Shown here one piece after another: positions 41,486 through 50,479 of a stretch of 64,000 bases of DNA. The DNA comes from CAIKZJ01 sp041675325 (lineage in GTDB: Bacteria; Bacteroidota; Ignavibacteria; Tepidaquicellales; Tepidaquicellaceae). Within the stretch, counting starts at the first letter, position 1; every line of letters begins with the position of its first letter. The stretch is taken from positions 16,508 through 80,507 of the forward strand of contig JBAYUG010000005.1 in NCBI GenBank assembly GCA_041675325.1, written 5' to 3'. The notes beneath the pieces were generated by a model. That model saw only the letters and a list, made by a program, of their open reading frames with translations. It was not told the DNA's origin and ran no database searches. The translations under genes were made by a program, and so were the position numbers.

Positions 41486-43249
41486 TTGAAAGGATATGCA
41501 TTAAATATAATTTTAAAACTCAATAAAATGAAAACAACAATAAATAATTCGATAAGTTATACTGGTAAATCAGCAGGTATATTTTTAGTACTGATTATGA
41601 TTGCATTGCTTTTGCCAAATATTACTTTTTCTCAAAATCAGGGCAGACCTGTTACTGTTGCGACAAATGACCAGACAAATGCCGTTACTGTTACAGATGG
41701 CAGCGGCGGCTCTATTACTGCCTGGCAGGACAGACACAACGGAAAGTCTGAAATATTCGCTCAAAGAATGAACGCAGCAGGCAATCCATTATGGACTCTT
41801 AACGGTGTTCCAATCTGTACGCAGGACAGCAGTTTTAATCCTTCTATTGTAAGCGACGGATTAGGCGGCGCAATTATCGCCTGGGAATCTTATCGCGGAA
41901 GCATAACAACAGACATCTTTGCACAACGCGTAAATTCAAATGGAGTTGTGCAGTGGACTCTAAACGGTCTTCCTGTAGCCGTGCTTGTGTTTAATCAGGA
42001 TTCAATTGCAATGGTAGCCGACGGCTTCAACGGAGCCATTATAACATGGCAGGATTATAGAACTAATACAGGTAATTCTCAGGTTTTTGCACAGAGAATA
42101 AATTCGATAGGGACATTACTATGGACTGCAAATGGTGTTGAAATCTGTACCCACGCATTCCCGGCACGCGGTCCTAAAATTGTAAGCGATGGATTAGGCG
42201 GTGCATTTATCACATGGTTTGACAAACGTGCAGGCAATTACGATATTTATACTCAGCGTATTGCTACAGGAGGTGCAGTGGTATGGACAACAAATGGTGT
42301 AGCAACTTGCACAACACCAACAACTGATCAAATTAGACCTGATATTTGCAGTGACGGAGCAGCAGGTATAATAGCCGTATGGACTGACTTTAGAAGTACA
42401 ACTGATTATAACATTTATGCTCAGAGGCAGGGTCCTCAGGGAGCAATCGTTTGGGCTGTAAATGGAATAGTAATAAATAACAATGTTGCTTATGACCAGA
42501 TTGATCCCAAAATAGTTAGCGACGGATTAGGCGGTGGGATTATTTCGTGGACAGATTACAGAACAGGTGTGGCACCGGGTACTGCCGATATTTATGCTCA
42601 GCGTGTAAATACTTCTGGTACAGTGCAATGGACTACAACCGGTATTATTATTTGTACTGCAGCAGGTGACCAGATTAATTCACAGCTTGTAAGCGATGGA
42701 AACAACGGTGCTTATATAGTATGGGAAGATCACAGAAATGCAGGTAATGCGGATATCTATGCACAGCGTATAGCTTCAAATGCTGTGATCACCTGGACAG
42801 CAAATGGATTTGGGATTTGTACTGAACTAAATGACCAGTTAAAACCCGGGATAGTCAGCAATGGCAATCTTGGTGCAATAGTAGTATGGCAGGATTACCG
42901 CAGCGGCAACAATTATGATATTTATATGAACGGATTCAATACAGGCGGTATTATAACAGAAATTGGAAATGAAACAACGACACCATTATCGTTTTCACTT
43001 TCACAAAATTTTCCTAACCCCTTTAATCCAGTAACTAAGATTAATTACCAACTGCCGATGTCAGGTCTGGTAAGGTTAAGTATATTTAATATGCTTGGAC
43101 AAAAAATAGGTGAATTGATAAATGAAACACAGAGTGCAGGAAATTACTCAGTGGACTGGAATGCAACCGAATTCCCAAGTGGTACTTATATATACAGGCT
43201 GGAATCAGGTTCATTCGTTGACGTTAAGAAAATGATTTTACTCAAATAA
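41486..43249 (+). CDS. Secreted repeat protein with type IX sorting domain (paralogue 2)
   Basis: Tandem duplicate of the preceding gene. The likely start is ATG 41528 (MKTTINNSISY), giving 573 residues; the upstream 14 codons are not conserved. Same order: signal region (IALLLPNITFSQ), repeats (SDGLGGAIIAWESYRGS, DIFAQRVNSNGVVQW), and a sorting domain with FPNPFNP in place of YPNPFNP. Differences are concentrated in the repeat loops while the last 100 residues are nearly identical. Confidence 0.88.
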   Translation: MKGYALNIILKLNKMKTTINNSISYTGKSAGIFLVLIMIALLLPNITFSQNQGRPVTVATNDQTNAVTVTDGSGGSITAWQDRHNGKSEIFAQRMNAAGNPLWTLNGVPICTQDSSFNPSIVSDGLGGAIIAWESYRGSITTDIFAQRVNSNGVVQWTLNGLPVAVLVFNQDSIAMVADGFNGAIITWQDYRTNTGNSQVFAQRINSIGTLLWTANGVEICTHAFPARGPKIVSDGLGGAFITWFDKRAGNYDIYTQRIATGGAVVWTTNGVATCTTPTTDQIRPDICSDGAAGIIAVWTDFRSTTDYNIYAQRQGPQGAIVWAVNGIVINNNVAYDQIDPKIVSDGLGGGIISWTDYRTGVAPGTADIYAQRVNTSGTVQWTTTGIIICTAAGDQINSQLVSDGNNGAYIVWEDHRNAGNADIYAQRIASNAVITWTANGFGICTELNDQLKPGIVSNGNLGAIVVWQDYRSGNNYDIYMNGFNTGGIITEIGNETTTPLSFSLSQNFPNPFNPVTKINYQLPMSGLVRLSIFNMLGQKIGELINETQSAGNYSVDWNATEFPSGTYIYRLESGSFVDVKKMILLK

Positions 43250-43267
43250 TAATAGAAAGGTTATAAA

Positions 43268-43645
43268 ATGTTAAATATGAAGAAAATAAACGGTGTGTCT
43301 CTAAGTTTCCTTTTGGGCGGAGCAGTCGGCGGTGCTTTGGGATTGCTGTTTGCACCCAAATCAGGAAAACAAACAAGAGAAGATATAAGCCGGACTTCAA
43401 ACGCGCTCTATGAAGATGGAAAGAAGATAACCCGTGAATCATGGAATAAAGCAAAAGATACAGCAGAAAATGTAATAGAAAATGTCAATGATGTAATAGA
43501 TACAAATGTAGATAAGATTGTACGAACATCAGAAAATCTTAACGAAGCGGTGAAATCCGGTATTAATGCTTACAAAGTTGACAAAAAATCAAACAGTTTA
43601 CCAAGAACAGAACAGATGAGAAACACTGATAAACAACCTTCATGA
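43268..43645 (+). CDS. YtxH-domain protein
   Basis: 125 residues: one N-terminal glycine-rich helix (LSFLLGGAVGGALGLLFAPKSG) followed by a long amphipathic helix (EDISRTSNALYEDGKKITRE). This is the YtxH family, linked to general stress in Firmicutes and common in Bacteroidota. Starts 18 bases after the T9SS gene, though it may have its own promoter. It is paralogous to 44150. Confidence 0.88.
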   Translation: MLNMKKINGVSLSFLLGGAVGGALGLLFAPKSGKQTREDISRTSNALYEDGKKITRESWNKAKDTAENVIENVNDVIDTNVDKIVRTSENLNEAVKSGINAYKVDKKSNSLPRTEQMRNTDKQPS

Positions 43646-43712
43646 AGAATACAGAAAGACATATATTAATCTTTTGATTGTATTTTTTGTGAAAAGCAGA
43701 TAAATAAAAACT

Positions 43713-43775
43713 ACGGAGATAATCGAAATAATATTCACACAAAACAGATAATATAATTACATTATCTCCGTTTTC
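43713..43775 (+). terminator. Long-loop hairpin after YtxH gene
   Basis: ACGGAGATAAT and ATTATCTCCGT (11 bases each) are separated by 37 bases and followed by TTTCTTCC; probably a terminator or RNA end-protecting stem. Confidence 0.5.
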
Positions 43776-43781
43776 TTCCTC

Positions 43782-43832
43782 AGAGCAGGAAAGGCAGGAA
43801 GAACAGGAAGAACAGGAAAAACAGGAAAGAAA
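43782..43832 (+). repeat. 9-bp GAACAGGAA repeat
   Basis: About five units of GAACAGGAA/GAGCAGGAA, the same wording as the big array at 24.6 kb, here 19 kb away from it between two stress-type genes. Confidence 0.8.
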
Positions 43833-43873
43833 TAGAAAAATGAGAATAAATTAAAATTGAAAGGAAATGAATC

Positions 43874-44023
43874 ATGATTTGGGGAATAGTAGTAGTATTG
43901 GTAGTACTCTGGCTTTTAGGAATGGTAAGTTCCTACACGCTTGGAGGGTTAGTACATATTTTATTAGTAATCGCAGTAATTATACTGATATACAGACTCG
44001 TAACAGGACGAAGAGTAACATAG
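43874..44023 (+). CDS. lmo0937-family small membrane protein
   Basis: 49 residues, MIWGIVVVLVVLWLLGMVSS then YTLGGLVHILLVIAVIILIY and a short basic tail. Two hydrophobic segments around a conserved GG-x-x-H turn define the lmo0937 family of tiny membrane proteins. Purine-rich AAAGGAAATGA precedes the ATG. Paired with YtxH genes on both sides; paralogue at 44928. Confidence 0.85.
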   Translation: MIWGIVVVLVVLWLLGMVSSYTLGGLVHILLVIAVIILIYRLVTGRRVT

Positions 44024-44149
44024 CCGAATATCAGGAGGTAACTTGGAAATACCTATGATGCAAAAATGGAATAGATGAAGATTTTAAGTATAACATGTTT
44101 TGGAAATTTTTTAAAACAGAAAGATAAATAACAAAAGAAGGATAATCAA

Positions 44150-44446
44150 ATGTCAAACATAAAGATAATTAACGGTATATTTCTAAGTTTTCTTTTAGGC
44201 GGAGCGATAGGGGGGACAATTGCATTGCTGTATGCACCTCAAAAAGGCAAAAATTTAAGAAAAGATATAAGAAAGAAAACAAAGGGCTTTATTAAAGAAG
44301 GAAAGAAAATAACGAACGATTCATGGAATGATGCAAAGGAAAAAGCGGAAAATATTATTGAAAGCGCAAATGATGCATTAACCAGTAACTATGATAAAAT
44401 TGTCCGTAAAACAGAACAGTTGAAACACGTTTTAAATAAAAATTGA
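44150..44446 (+). CDS. YtxH-domain protein (paralogue)
   Basis: 98 residues, same plan as 43268: FLLGGAIGGTIALLYAPQKG then a charged helix (LRKDIRKKTKGFIKEGKKIT). Shorter C-terminal tail. Probably membrane-anchored by the N-terminal helix. The order YtxH, lmo0937, YtxH, lmo0937 suggests duplication of a two-gene cassette. Confidence 0.87.
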   Translation: MSNIKIINGIFLSFLLGGAIGGTIALLYAPQKGKNLRKDIRKKTKGFIKEGKKITNDSWNDAKEKAENIIESANDALTSNYDKIVRKTEQLKHVLNKN

Positions 44447-44473
44447 ATTTACAGCATTGCAAAAGAAAACATC

Positions 44474-44899
44474 AGAATTAAAAAGATATACAAAGAGTCA
44501 TTGCCGATGACGATGAAGAACTGAGACAAAGCAGAAAGATGAGATAATTCTTTCCGCTGTAATGGAATGCACAGATGAATGATGGGAAAGCAGGGATAAA
44601 AGTTTTACTCTACATAATGGATAATTAATAACGATAGTATTATCCCTGCTTGTACCCATGAACAAGAAACATTTATACTAGAGAGAATAACAGAAATTAA
44701 AAAGATATACACAGAGTCATTGCCGAAGACGATGAAGAACAGAAGAGACCAAGCAGAAAGATAATTATAATTCTTTCCGCTATAATAGAATGCACAGATG
44801 AATGATTGGGAAAGCAGGGATAAATGTTTTACTCTACATACATAATGGATAATTAATAACGATAGTATTATCCCTGCTTTTACCTTTAAACAAGAAATA
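44474..44899 (+). repeat. Two copies of a ~200-bp intergenic direct repeat with hairpins
   Basis: Copies at 44474-44670 and 44692-44899 share AGATATACA.AGAGTCATTG, GAATGCACAGATGAATGA and the arms AAGCAGGGATAA/TTATCCCTGCTT, which enclose about 40 bases (44588-44651 and 44812-44879). The second hairpin is followed by TTTTACC. Copies differ by small indels. No conserved reading frame. It may be a duplicated terminator or a noncoding RNA. Confidence 0.8.
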
Positions 44900-44927
44900 T
44901 TTTATTAATTAAATAGGAGAACAATTT

Positions 44928-45077
44928 ATGTTATGGGCAGCAGCAGTACTACTTTTAATACTATGGGCGGTCGGTTTTTTTAGCTCTTTTACGATGGGCG
45001 GTTATATACATGTTCTATTAATTCTTGTATTAGTAATCGTAGCTTTCAGATTAATGAGCGGGGAACAAGTAATGTAA
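44928..45077 (+). CDS. lmo0937-family small membrane protein (paralogue)
   Basis: 49 residues, MLWAAAVLLLILWAVGFFSS then FTMGGYIHVLLILVLVIVAF, ending RLMSGEQVM. Same length and GG-x-x-H turn as the gene at 43874. ATAGGAGAACAATTT gives a good ribosome site. Follows the duplicated hairpin region. Confidence 0.85.
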   Translation: MLWAAAVLLLILWAVGFFSSFTMGGYIHVLLILVLVIVAFRLMSGEQVM

Positions 45078-45185
45078 AAGATTTTTACAGAGCAATTTTA
45101 AAAATATTTTTCAACAAAAACGTTTAAAAGCGAATTTCATGAAAGAAACGTTTTTAATGAAACAAAGGAAAGAGGAAATAAAGTT

Positions 45186-46499
45186 ATGAAATCGAAATCA
45201 TTAACAAATATAATGGGGCTTATGCTCCTGATAATTTCGTTGTTTATAATATCTTCATGTTCTAAGAATGCAGACCAGAGTTCTACAAAAGAGCAGCAAG
45301 ATGATATTCTCAATATTGATGAGAAAGATCTATTAGAGACCGATGCGGATTTACAGACGGTCGATTACAAGGTGTTTTATGACCTGCTGAGCGCCAACGG
45401 TGAATGGGTTGAAGTAAATGCAAAAGAAATAGGCGTAAAACAAGTAACTGAACTGAATATAGGTTCGGAGAAGAAAAAATTTGCATTTTCTGATATGCTT
45501 GGTGTAAATTCTGCTTATGCGGAAGATGGTTCGGAAATGATATTTGTATGGAAGCCGTTTCCGACATTAGCTGTTACTTCCACTACTCCGGAAGAAACTC
45601 CTGAATATGTCCCGTACAGCAACGGTCAATGGGTAAATTCTGACGCAGGCTGGTATTTCAAAGCACCGACTCCTGTAGAAGAAGCAGTTTCACACTACGG
45701 AAGATGGGTGAATTCAGATGGAAACTGGTTGTGGGTACCGGGAAGAGTCTGGTCTCCTGCATGGGTTGACTGGAAGCAGAACGATGAATTCGTGTCATGG
45801 GCACCATTACCGCCTTCATCCTATCTTGTCAACAATATTATAACGCCACCAGTAATTGACGATAATAATTATGTGATAGTTGACAGGAAATATTTTCTTG
45901 AACCGAAAATCTACACATATTACAATCCTTACTATGCCGACGGGAACAAAGTACTTGTAAGCGATTTGAAACGAACTGACGGAATAGTTGTAGTTAATAA
46001 TACGATTATTAACAGAGGTCCGGATGTAAACATTATTGAAAAGTTATACGGCAAAACGGTAGAAATGGTGAAGATTCAGCGTGTTGTAAATAATAATGAC
46101 GTAAAATATGCCGATAAAGAATATTATGTTTACTCTCCTAAATTCAAGAAATACAAAGTGAAAAACAACCCTTCGTATAAAATTAATCTGCCAAAATCCT
46201 ACAAGAAGTATGATGAATGGAAAGAGGTTAAAAAACAGCAGAAGGAGCTTAACAAGGAAGTAAAGGAACAACAGAAGGAATACAACAAGGAAGTAAAAAA
46301 GGAACAAAAAGAAATTATTAAAGATCTCAAGAACAACAACAATAACAATAACGGAAACAAGAACGAAGAAAAAAGAAAGAATAACAAAAACAGCGGTAAC
46401 GAAAACGTAAAGTATGAAAAGGAAAAGAAAAACGAGTCGAACGATGATAAGCGATCAGGCAACAACAAAGGCAACAATAAAGAAAAAAAGAACAAATAA
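45186..46499 (+). CDS. DUF6600-like lipoprotein with charged C-terminal tail
   Basis: 437 residues. Lipoprotein signal (LLIISLFIISSC, Cys25). The middle part (about 130-210) has tryptophan-rich units NGQWVNSDAGWYFKAP, YGRWVNSDGNWLWVPG and RVWSPAWVDWKQNDEFVSWA with following PLPPSSY, the pattern of DUF6600-type envelope proteins. From about 340 the chain is coiled-coil-like and low in complexity (lysine, glutamate, asparagine runs), probably an extended periplasmic or wall-binding tail. Ribosome site AGGAAAGAGGAAATAAAG. Confidence 0.82.
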   Translation: MKSKSLTNIMGLMLLIISLFIISSCSKNADQSSTKEQQDDILNIDEKDLLETDADLQTVDYKVFYDLLSANGEWVEVNAKEIGVKQVTELNIGSEKKKFAFSDMLGVNSAYAEDGSEMIFVWKPFPTLAVTSTTPEETPEYVPYSNGQWVNSDAGWYFKAPTPVEEAVSHYGRWVNSDGNWLWVPGRVWSPAWVDWKQNDEFVSWAPLPPSSYLVNNIITPPVIDDNNYVIVDRKYFLEPKIYTYYNPYYADGNKVLVSDLKRTDGIVVVNNTIINRGPDVNIIEKLYGKTVEMVKIQRVVNNNDVKYADKEYYVYSPKFKKYKVKNNPSYKINLPKSYKKYDEWKEVKKQQKELNKEVKEQQKEYNKEVKKEQKEIIKDLKNNNNNNNGNKNEEKRKNNKNSGNENVKYEKEKKNESNDDKRSGNNKGNNKEKKNK

Positions 46500-46529
46500 T
46501 AAACAAATTTAAATACATAAAACTAAAAA

Positions 46530-47234
46530 ATGAAAACAACAATATTTAAAAACAAAATCAGTTTGCTGATTATAGCAATATTGATTTCAGCAGGAGGTTT
46601 TTATGGTTGCAATGAATCGTCAACTATTATACCACCGAATGATAACCTGAGTTTCAGCGGGACAGCCTCTCTGGATACAGCAGGTGATGCACCAAGTATT
46701 TTAATACTTGATACTGTGAAAATACTGATAAAAGATATAAAACTGAAATCAGGAACCTCATCGGACGATTCAACCGATTTTAAAGTAGGTCCGTTTGTAC
46801 TGTTCCTGAATTTAACTTCGAATGTTAATCAAATATCATCCTCGCTTATTCCTGCGGGAGAGTACAGGAAGATTAAATTTGAAATACACAAATTAAACGA
46901 TAACGAAACACCGCCGGATCCTGAATTTGCAGATGCGGGGGGAAGATATTCAGTTATAATTAAAGGCTGGTATATGGGAAACTATTTTATCTATAAATCC
47001 TCTAAATCAGCGCATCAGATTTTACAGTTTCCAATTCCCGTTCCGCTTTCAACAGCAAGCAGATCAAACATAACATTGCTTGTAAAGCCGTACATTTGGT
47101 TTATAAAGAGCGGCAACTGGCTTAATCCATCAGATCCGGCAAATACAAACGATATAGATAACAATATCAAGGATAACATTAACAATAATTTTAAGGCGTT
47201 CAGAGATAATGACCGTAACGGAATTCCGGATTAA
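46530..47234 (+). CDS. DUF4382-like lipoprotein
   Basis: 234 residues with lipobox FYGC (Cys27). The mature part reads as a beta-sandwich: SILILDTVKILIKDIKLKSG, FKVGPFVLFLNL, LIPAGEYRKIKFEI and later YSVIIKGWYMGNYFIY, which resembles DUF4382 surface lipoproteins. C-terminus ends with FRDNDRNGIPD, a calcium-binding-like acidic loop. Follows the previous lipoprotein by 30 bases and is ended by a strong terminator. Confidence 0.7.
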   Translation: MKTTIFKNKISLLIIAILISAGGFYGCNESSTIIPPNDNLSFSGTASLDTAGDAPSILILDTVKILIKDIKLKSGTSSDDSTDFKVGPFVLFLNLTSNVNQISSSLIPAGEYRKIKFEIHKLNDNETPPDPEFADAGGRYSVIIKGWYMGNYFIYKSSKSAHQILQFPIPVPLSTASRSNITLLVKPYIWFIKSGNWLNPSDPANTNDIDNNIKDNINNNFKAFRDNDRNGIPD

Positions 47235-47249
47235 ATATAAAGAATTATA

Positions 47250-47283
47250 GAAAGGGCGGCTGAAACCGCCCTCTTTTAAAAAG
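47250..47283 (+). terminator. Intrinsic terminator
   Basis: GGGCGG and CCGCCC pair around CTGAAA and are followed by TCTTTTAAAA; directly after the lipoprotein gene. Confidence 0.85.
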
Positions 47284-47365
47284 CTCAAACTAATTCTGAT
47301 ACAAATGAAAAGTGCGGAAAATACAGTTTGCCCGGCAATAGCGGGATGTCATAGAGTTAGGGAAT

Positions 47366-48136
47366 ATGTATATACTGACTAACATAATAGCCGGCATATT
47401 AACGGGGTATATTGTGTCAATGCCTCCAATGGGACCGATTTCATTCGCTATGATTTCCAGAGGGTTTAAGAATGAAATTAAAGAAGGTCGGGCTATAGCA
47501 TTTGGTGCGGCGTTCATGGATTTTCTATTTTGCCTTATAGCTTTCAGCGGAATATCTTTGATATTTTCTATTTTCCCTGTGTCTGTATCAGGTTTTTTTG
47601 AAGAGAACTCCGATACAATAGAAACGATACTGACTTTTGCAGGTTGTGCCATTACGGTAGCATACGGATTAAAGATTATCAGGACAAAGATTACTTACGA
47701 CAAACTCGCTGAAAAAGAATCCGGAAAATTAAATTTAGCACAGCAGAAAGCGGAAAAGCTGAAGGAAAAAACCAAGGTTATATCAAAGACTATAAAAGTT
47801 CACGAAAACAAGTTCTCGGATTATATGGGGTTGTTTTTTATGGGTGTTTTGCTGTGCCTTTCTTCAGTGACATTACCCGCCTCGTGGATTGCGCTTATCG
47901 GATATTTAAGAGGGTTCAGTTTTCTGAATTTTAGTTTTTTCGGAGGATTGTTATTTTCTATCGGGGCGTTTATAGGAACACTCGGCTGGTTTTATACATT
48001 GTTAAAACTAATTTCGGGAAACAAAAAATTAATTAATCATTCAACTATTAATATACTTAACTTAATTACGGGAATAATCTTGTTAACACTCGGATTGTTT
48101 CTGTTTGTGAAAGCATTTATTTCGGTTTTAAATTAA
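47366..48136 (+). CDS. LysE-family exporter-like membrane protein
   Basis: 256 residues, about six hydrophobic helices. The N-terminal GILTGYIVSMPPMGPISFAM is the hallmark proline/glycine motif of LysE/RhtB-type transporters, and the second half starts with GLFFMGVLLCLSSVTLPASW. A charged helical loop (about 115-150) separates the halves and is longer than in E. coli RhtB. Substrate unknown. Confidence 0.82.
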   Translation: MYILTNIIAGILTGYIVSMPPMGPISFAMISRGFKNEIKEGRAIAFGAAFMDFLFCLIAFSGISLIFSIFPVSVSGFFEENSDTIETILTFAGCAITVAYGLKIIRTKITYDKLAEKESGKLNLAQQKAEKLKEKTKVISKTIKVHENKFSDYMGLFFMGVLLCLSSVTLPASWIALIGYLRGFSFLNFSFFGGLLFSIGAFIGTLGWFYTLLKLISGNKKLINHSTINILNLITGIILLTLGLFLFVKAFISVLN

Positions 48137-48160
48137 GTAAAAAAATAGATTTTAAAATCA

Positions 48161-48772
48161 TTGAAGAACATTATAAAAATATTTTTACTCTTGCTTTTTT
48201 ACACCAGTGCTTATTCCCAGAACGGAATAAGTCAGCAGTTCTATACGCCAACGAATAGCAACATTACCTCTCCTGTTCCTTTTACGGAACTATCGATTGG
48301 CGTTGTTTCAATATTGTACTTAATAAATCCTATAATACTGTATGAGGACGAAAAAATATATGCCGGGCTTACAAAAGAACTTTCAGTAGGTTTTGGCAAA
48401 TTAGGCGAGCAGAGAATTGCTTTCGAATATTCATTTGTGTTCACGGGACACATCTCGCATCATTTGAGGTTCTCTTATAAATACGATTTATTAATGAAAG
48501 ATAACATTCAGCCCTCCAATACTTTACAGAGCACCAGTGTTCTGTCTCTTGGCGGCGGTTATTTTACAAATTTTGACAAACAGGGCTTATTCCCAGAGCT
48601 TACATACGGCTATTCAATACGTAACCATAAACTGCTTATATTTCCGCATGTAAAAATTCGTCATACATTTATGTTTGGGAAAGAAGACACAGATATAACT
48701 GATCTATCATTTGGCATTATACTGGGAATAGCGAATCCATTCATTGATGTCAAAATTAGAAGGAACTATTAA
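48161..48772 (+). CDS. Outer-membrane beta-barrel-like protein
   Basis: 203 residues, TTG start. Signal peptide IIKIFLLLLFYTSAYSQ. Alternating strands (RIAFEYSFVFTGHISHHLRF, VLSLGGGYFTNFDKQG) end in FGIILGIANPFIDVKIRRNY. Possibly the outer-membrane partner of the following mla operon, 14 bases downstream, but this is only from position. Confidence 0.65.
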   Translation: MKNIIKIFLLLLFYTSAYSQNGISQQFYTPTNSNITSPVPFTELSIGVVSILYLINPIILYEDEKIYAGLTKELSVGFGKLGEQRIAFEYSFVFTGHISHHLRFSYKYDLLMKDNIQPSNTLQSTSVLSLGGGYFTNFDKQGLFPELTYGYSIRNHKLLIFPHVKIRHTFMFGKEDTDITDLSFGIILGIANPFIDVKIRRNY

Positions 48773-48786
48773 ATTTAAAAATTATT

Positions 48787-49557
48787 ATGAATTCTATACT
48801 GCCTAAATTCCTGACTGATTTACTGATGATTGTTTACGGGATGTATAATTTCTCAGCCAGATATTTTAAAGAAGTTTTTAAACCTCCTTATGAATTCAAA
48901 GAAATGTTCAGGCAGTTTTTTGAAATAGGTAATAAGTCATTAGGGCTCGTAAGTTTAACAGGATTCATAATTGGGTTTGTGCTTGCGCTTCAGTCAATAC
49001 CAATGCTGACAAAGTTTGGAGCTGTTTCACTAATCCCGACAATGATATCCATATCAATCGTCCGCGAAATAGGACCTGTCATAACGGGTCTGATATGCGC
49101 CGGTAAGATTGGGTCGGGAATCGGAGCCGAGCTTGGTTCAATGAAAGTATCGGAGCAAATAGATGCAATGGAAGTATCAGCGACTAATCCCTTCAAGTTT
49201 CTTGTTGTATCCAGAATCACGGCAACTACACTTATGATACCTTTGCTTATTATTTATGCGGACACTGTTGCTTTAATCGGCGGATTTGTTGCACTAAATA
49301 TTTTTACGGGGCAATCTTTTCAATTATATTTTTCATCTGTATTTTCAGCGTTATCCTTTCCGGATATAATTCCTTCAACGATTAAAACCTTTTTCTTTGG
49401 GTTTGCAATAGGCTTGGTAGGAACGTATCAGGGGTACAATGCCTCGAGAGGTACTGAGAGCGTCGGCATTGCCGCAAATGTCTCTGTTGTCTATTCATCA
49501 TTACTGGTTATAATTCTTGATATGGTAGCGGTTCAATTATCAATGATTTTTTATTAA
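48787..49557 (+). CDS. mlaE: MlaE-family ABC permease
   Basis: 256 residues, permease of the MCE/Mla lipid-transport system. Conserved motif block GPVITGLICAGKIGSGIGAE followed by LGSMKVSEQIDAMEVSATNP (about 96-135), the segment that contacts the ATPase. About six hydrophobic helices. Works with the ATPase and MCE protein encoded next to move phospholipids between membranes. Confidence 0.93.
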   Translation: MNSILPKFLTDLLMIVYGMYNFSARYFKEVFKPPYEFKEMFRQFFEIGNKSLGLVSLTGFIIGFVLALQSIPMLTKFGAVSLIPTMISISIVREIGPVITGLICAGKIGSGIGAELGSMKVSEQIDAMEVSATNPFKFLVVSRITATTLMIPLLIIYADTVALIGGFVALNIFTGQSFQLYFSSVFSALSFPDIIPSTIKTFFFGFAIGLVGTYQGYNASRGTESVGIAANVSVVYSSLLVIILDMVAVQLSMIFY

Positions 49558-49575
49558 TGTAAATAAAGCAAAGCC

Positions 49576-50451
49576 ATGGATAAGAGCAGTGAAAGCAGGA
49601 AGAGCAGTGAGAGCAGGAAGAGTCCCGATAAAGAACATCGGGATGCACAGAGCGTACAGGAGACAGTGAATATGGAGAGTCCCGATAAAAAACATCAGGA
49701 GGCACAGAGCGTACTGGAGAAAAACAAAGAAGTAGTGATATCTATACAGCATTTGAAAAAAACTCTTGGCGGCAAGGAAATCTTAAAAGATATAAGTATA
49801 GACATATTAAAAAACGAAACACTCATTATACTTGGCAAATCCGGTTCAGGCAAGTCCGTCACTTTGAAATGTATAGTAGGTTTGATGATGCCCGATAGCG
49901 GTAAGTTAAATGTATTGGGGCAAAATGTACCTGACCTTAATATTAACGAGTTACAGGAATTGAGAGCAAAGTTGGGGTTCATTTTTCAAAGCGGGGCGCT
50001 TTATGATTCTATGAACGTAAAAGAGAACCTTGAATTTGCACTTGTCAGACACGAAAAATTATCAGACGATGAAATAGAAAGCAGGGTTAAAGAAGCCCTT
50101 ACAGACGTCGGACTTGAAGACTCAATAGATAAAATGCCTTCAGAATTATCAGGAGGTATGAGAAAACGTATTGGTGTTGCCAGAACGTTGATTCTTAAGC
50201 CTGAAATAATGCTATATGATGAACCGACTACAGGTCTTGACCCGGCAACATCACAGGAAGTAAGCAATCTAATACTTAAAATGCAGGAAAAGTTCAAAGT
50301 GACATCAATTATAGTTACTCATGATATGGATTGTGCGAGAATGACTGCCAATAGAATAGTTGTAATAAAAGATGGAGTCTTTGCAGCTGAAGGCAGCTTC
50401 GAAGAACTTCAAAAATCAGATGATGCATTTGTTAAAGGTTTTTTCGTATAA
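49576..50451 (+). CDS. mlaF: MlaF-family ABC ATPase with repeat-encoded N-terminal extension
   Basis: 291 residues. ABC core: Walker A GKSGSGKS (about 87-94), signature LSGGMRKRIGVARTL (about 191-205), Walker B IMLYDEPTTGLD, H-loop VTHDMD. The family usually begins at the VISIQHLKKTLGG strand; here about 54 extra residues precede it. They consist of SSESRK units and two copies of a 16-residue unit (ESPDKEHRDAQSVQET, ESPDKKHQEAQSVLEK). These are encoded by GAGCAGTGAGAGCAGGAAGA repeats and a TCCCGAT...ATCGGGA palindrome. An internal ATG at 49672 is an alternative start. Confidence 0.92.
   Translation: MDKSSESRKSSESRKSPDKEHRDAQSVQETVNMESPDKKHQEAQSVLEKNKEVVISIQHLKKTLGGKEILKDISIDILKNETLIILGKSGSGKSVTLKCIVGLMMPDSGKLNVLGQNVPDLNINELQELRAKLGFIFQSGALYDSMNVKENLEFALVRHEKLSDDEIESRVKEALTDVGLEDSIDKMPSELSGGMRKRIGVARTLILKPEIMLYDEPTTGLDPATSQEVSNLILKMQEKFKVTSIIVTHDMDCARMTANRIVVIKDGVFAAEGSFEELQKSDDAFVKGFFV
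49585..49730 (+). repeat. Repeat-derived 5' region of mlaF
   Basis: GAGCAGTGAAAGCAGGAA units (49585-49620) and two 51-63-base units with GAGAGTCCCGATAAA...CACAGAGCGTAC. The first contains TCCCGATaaagaacATCGGGA, the second a decayed version. All are in the mlaF reading frame. Confidence 0.8.
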
Positions 50452-50479
50452 TAAAATATTAATTTAAAACACATATAAA

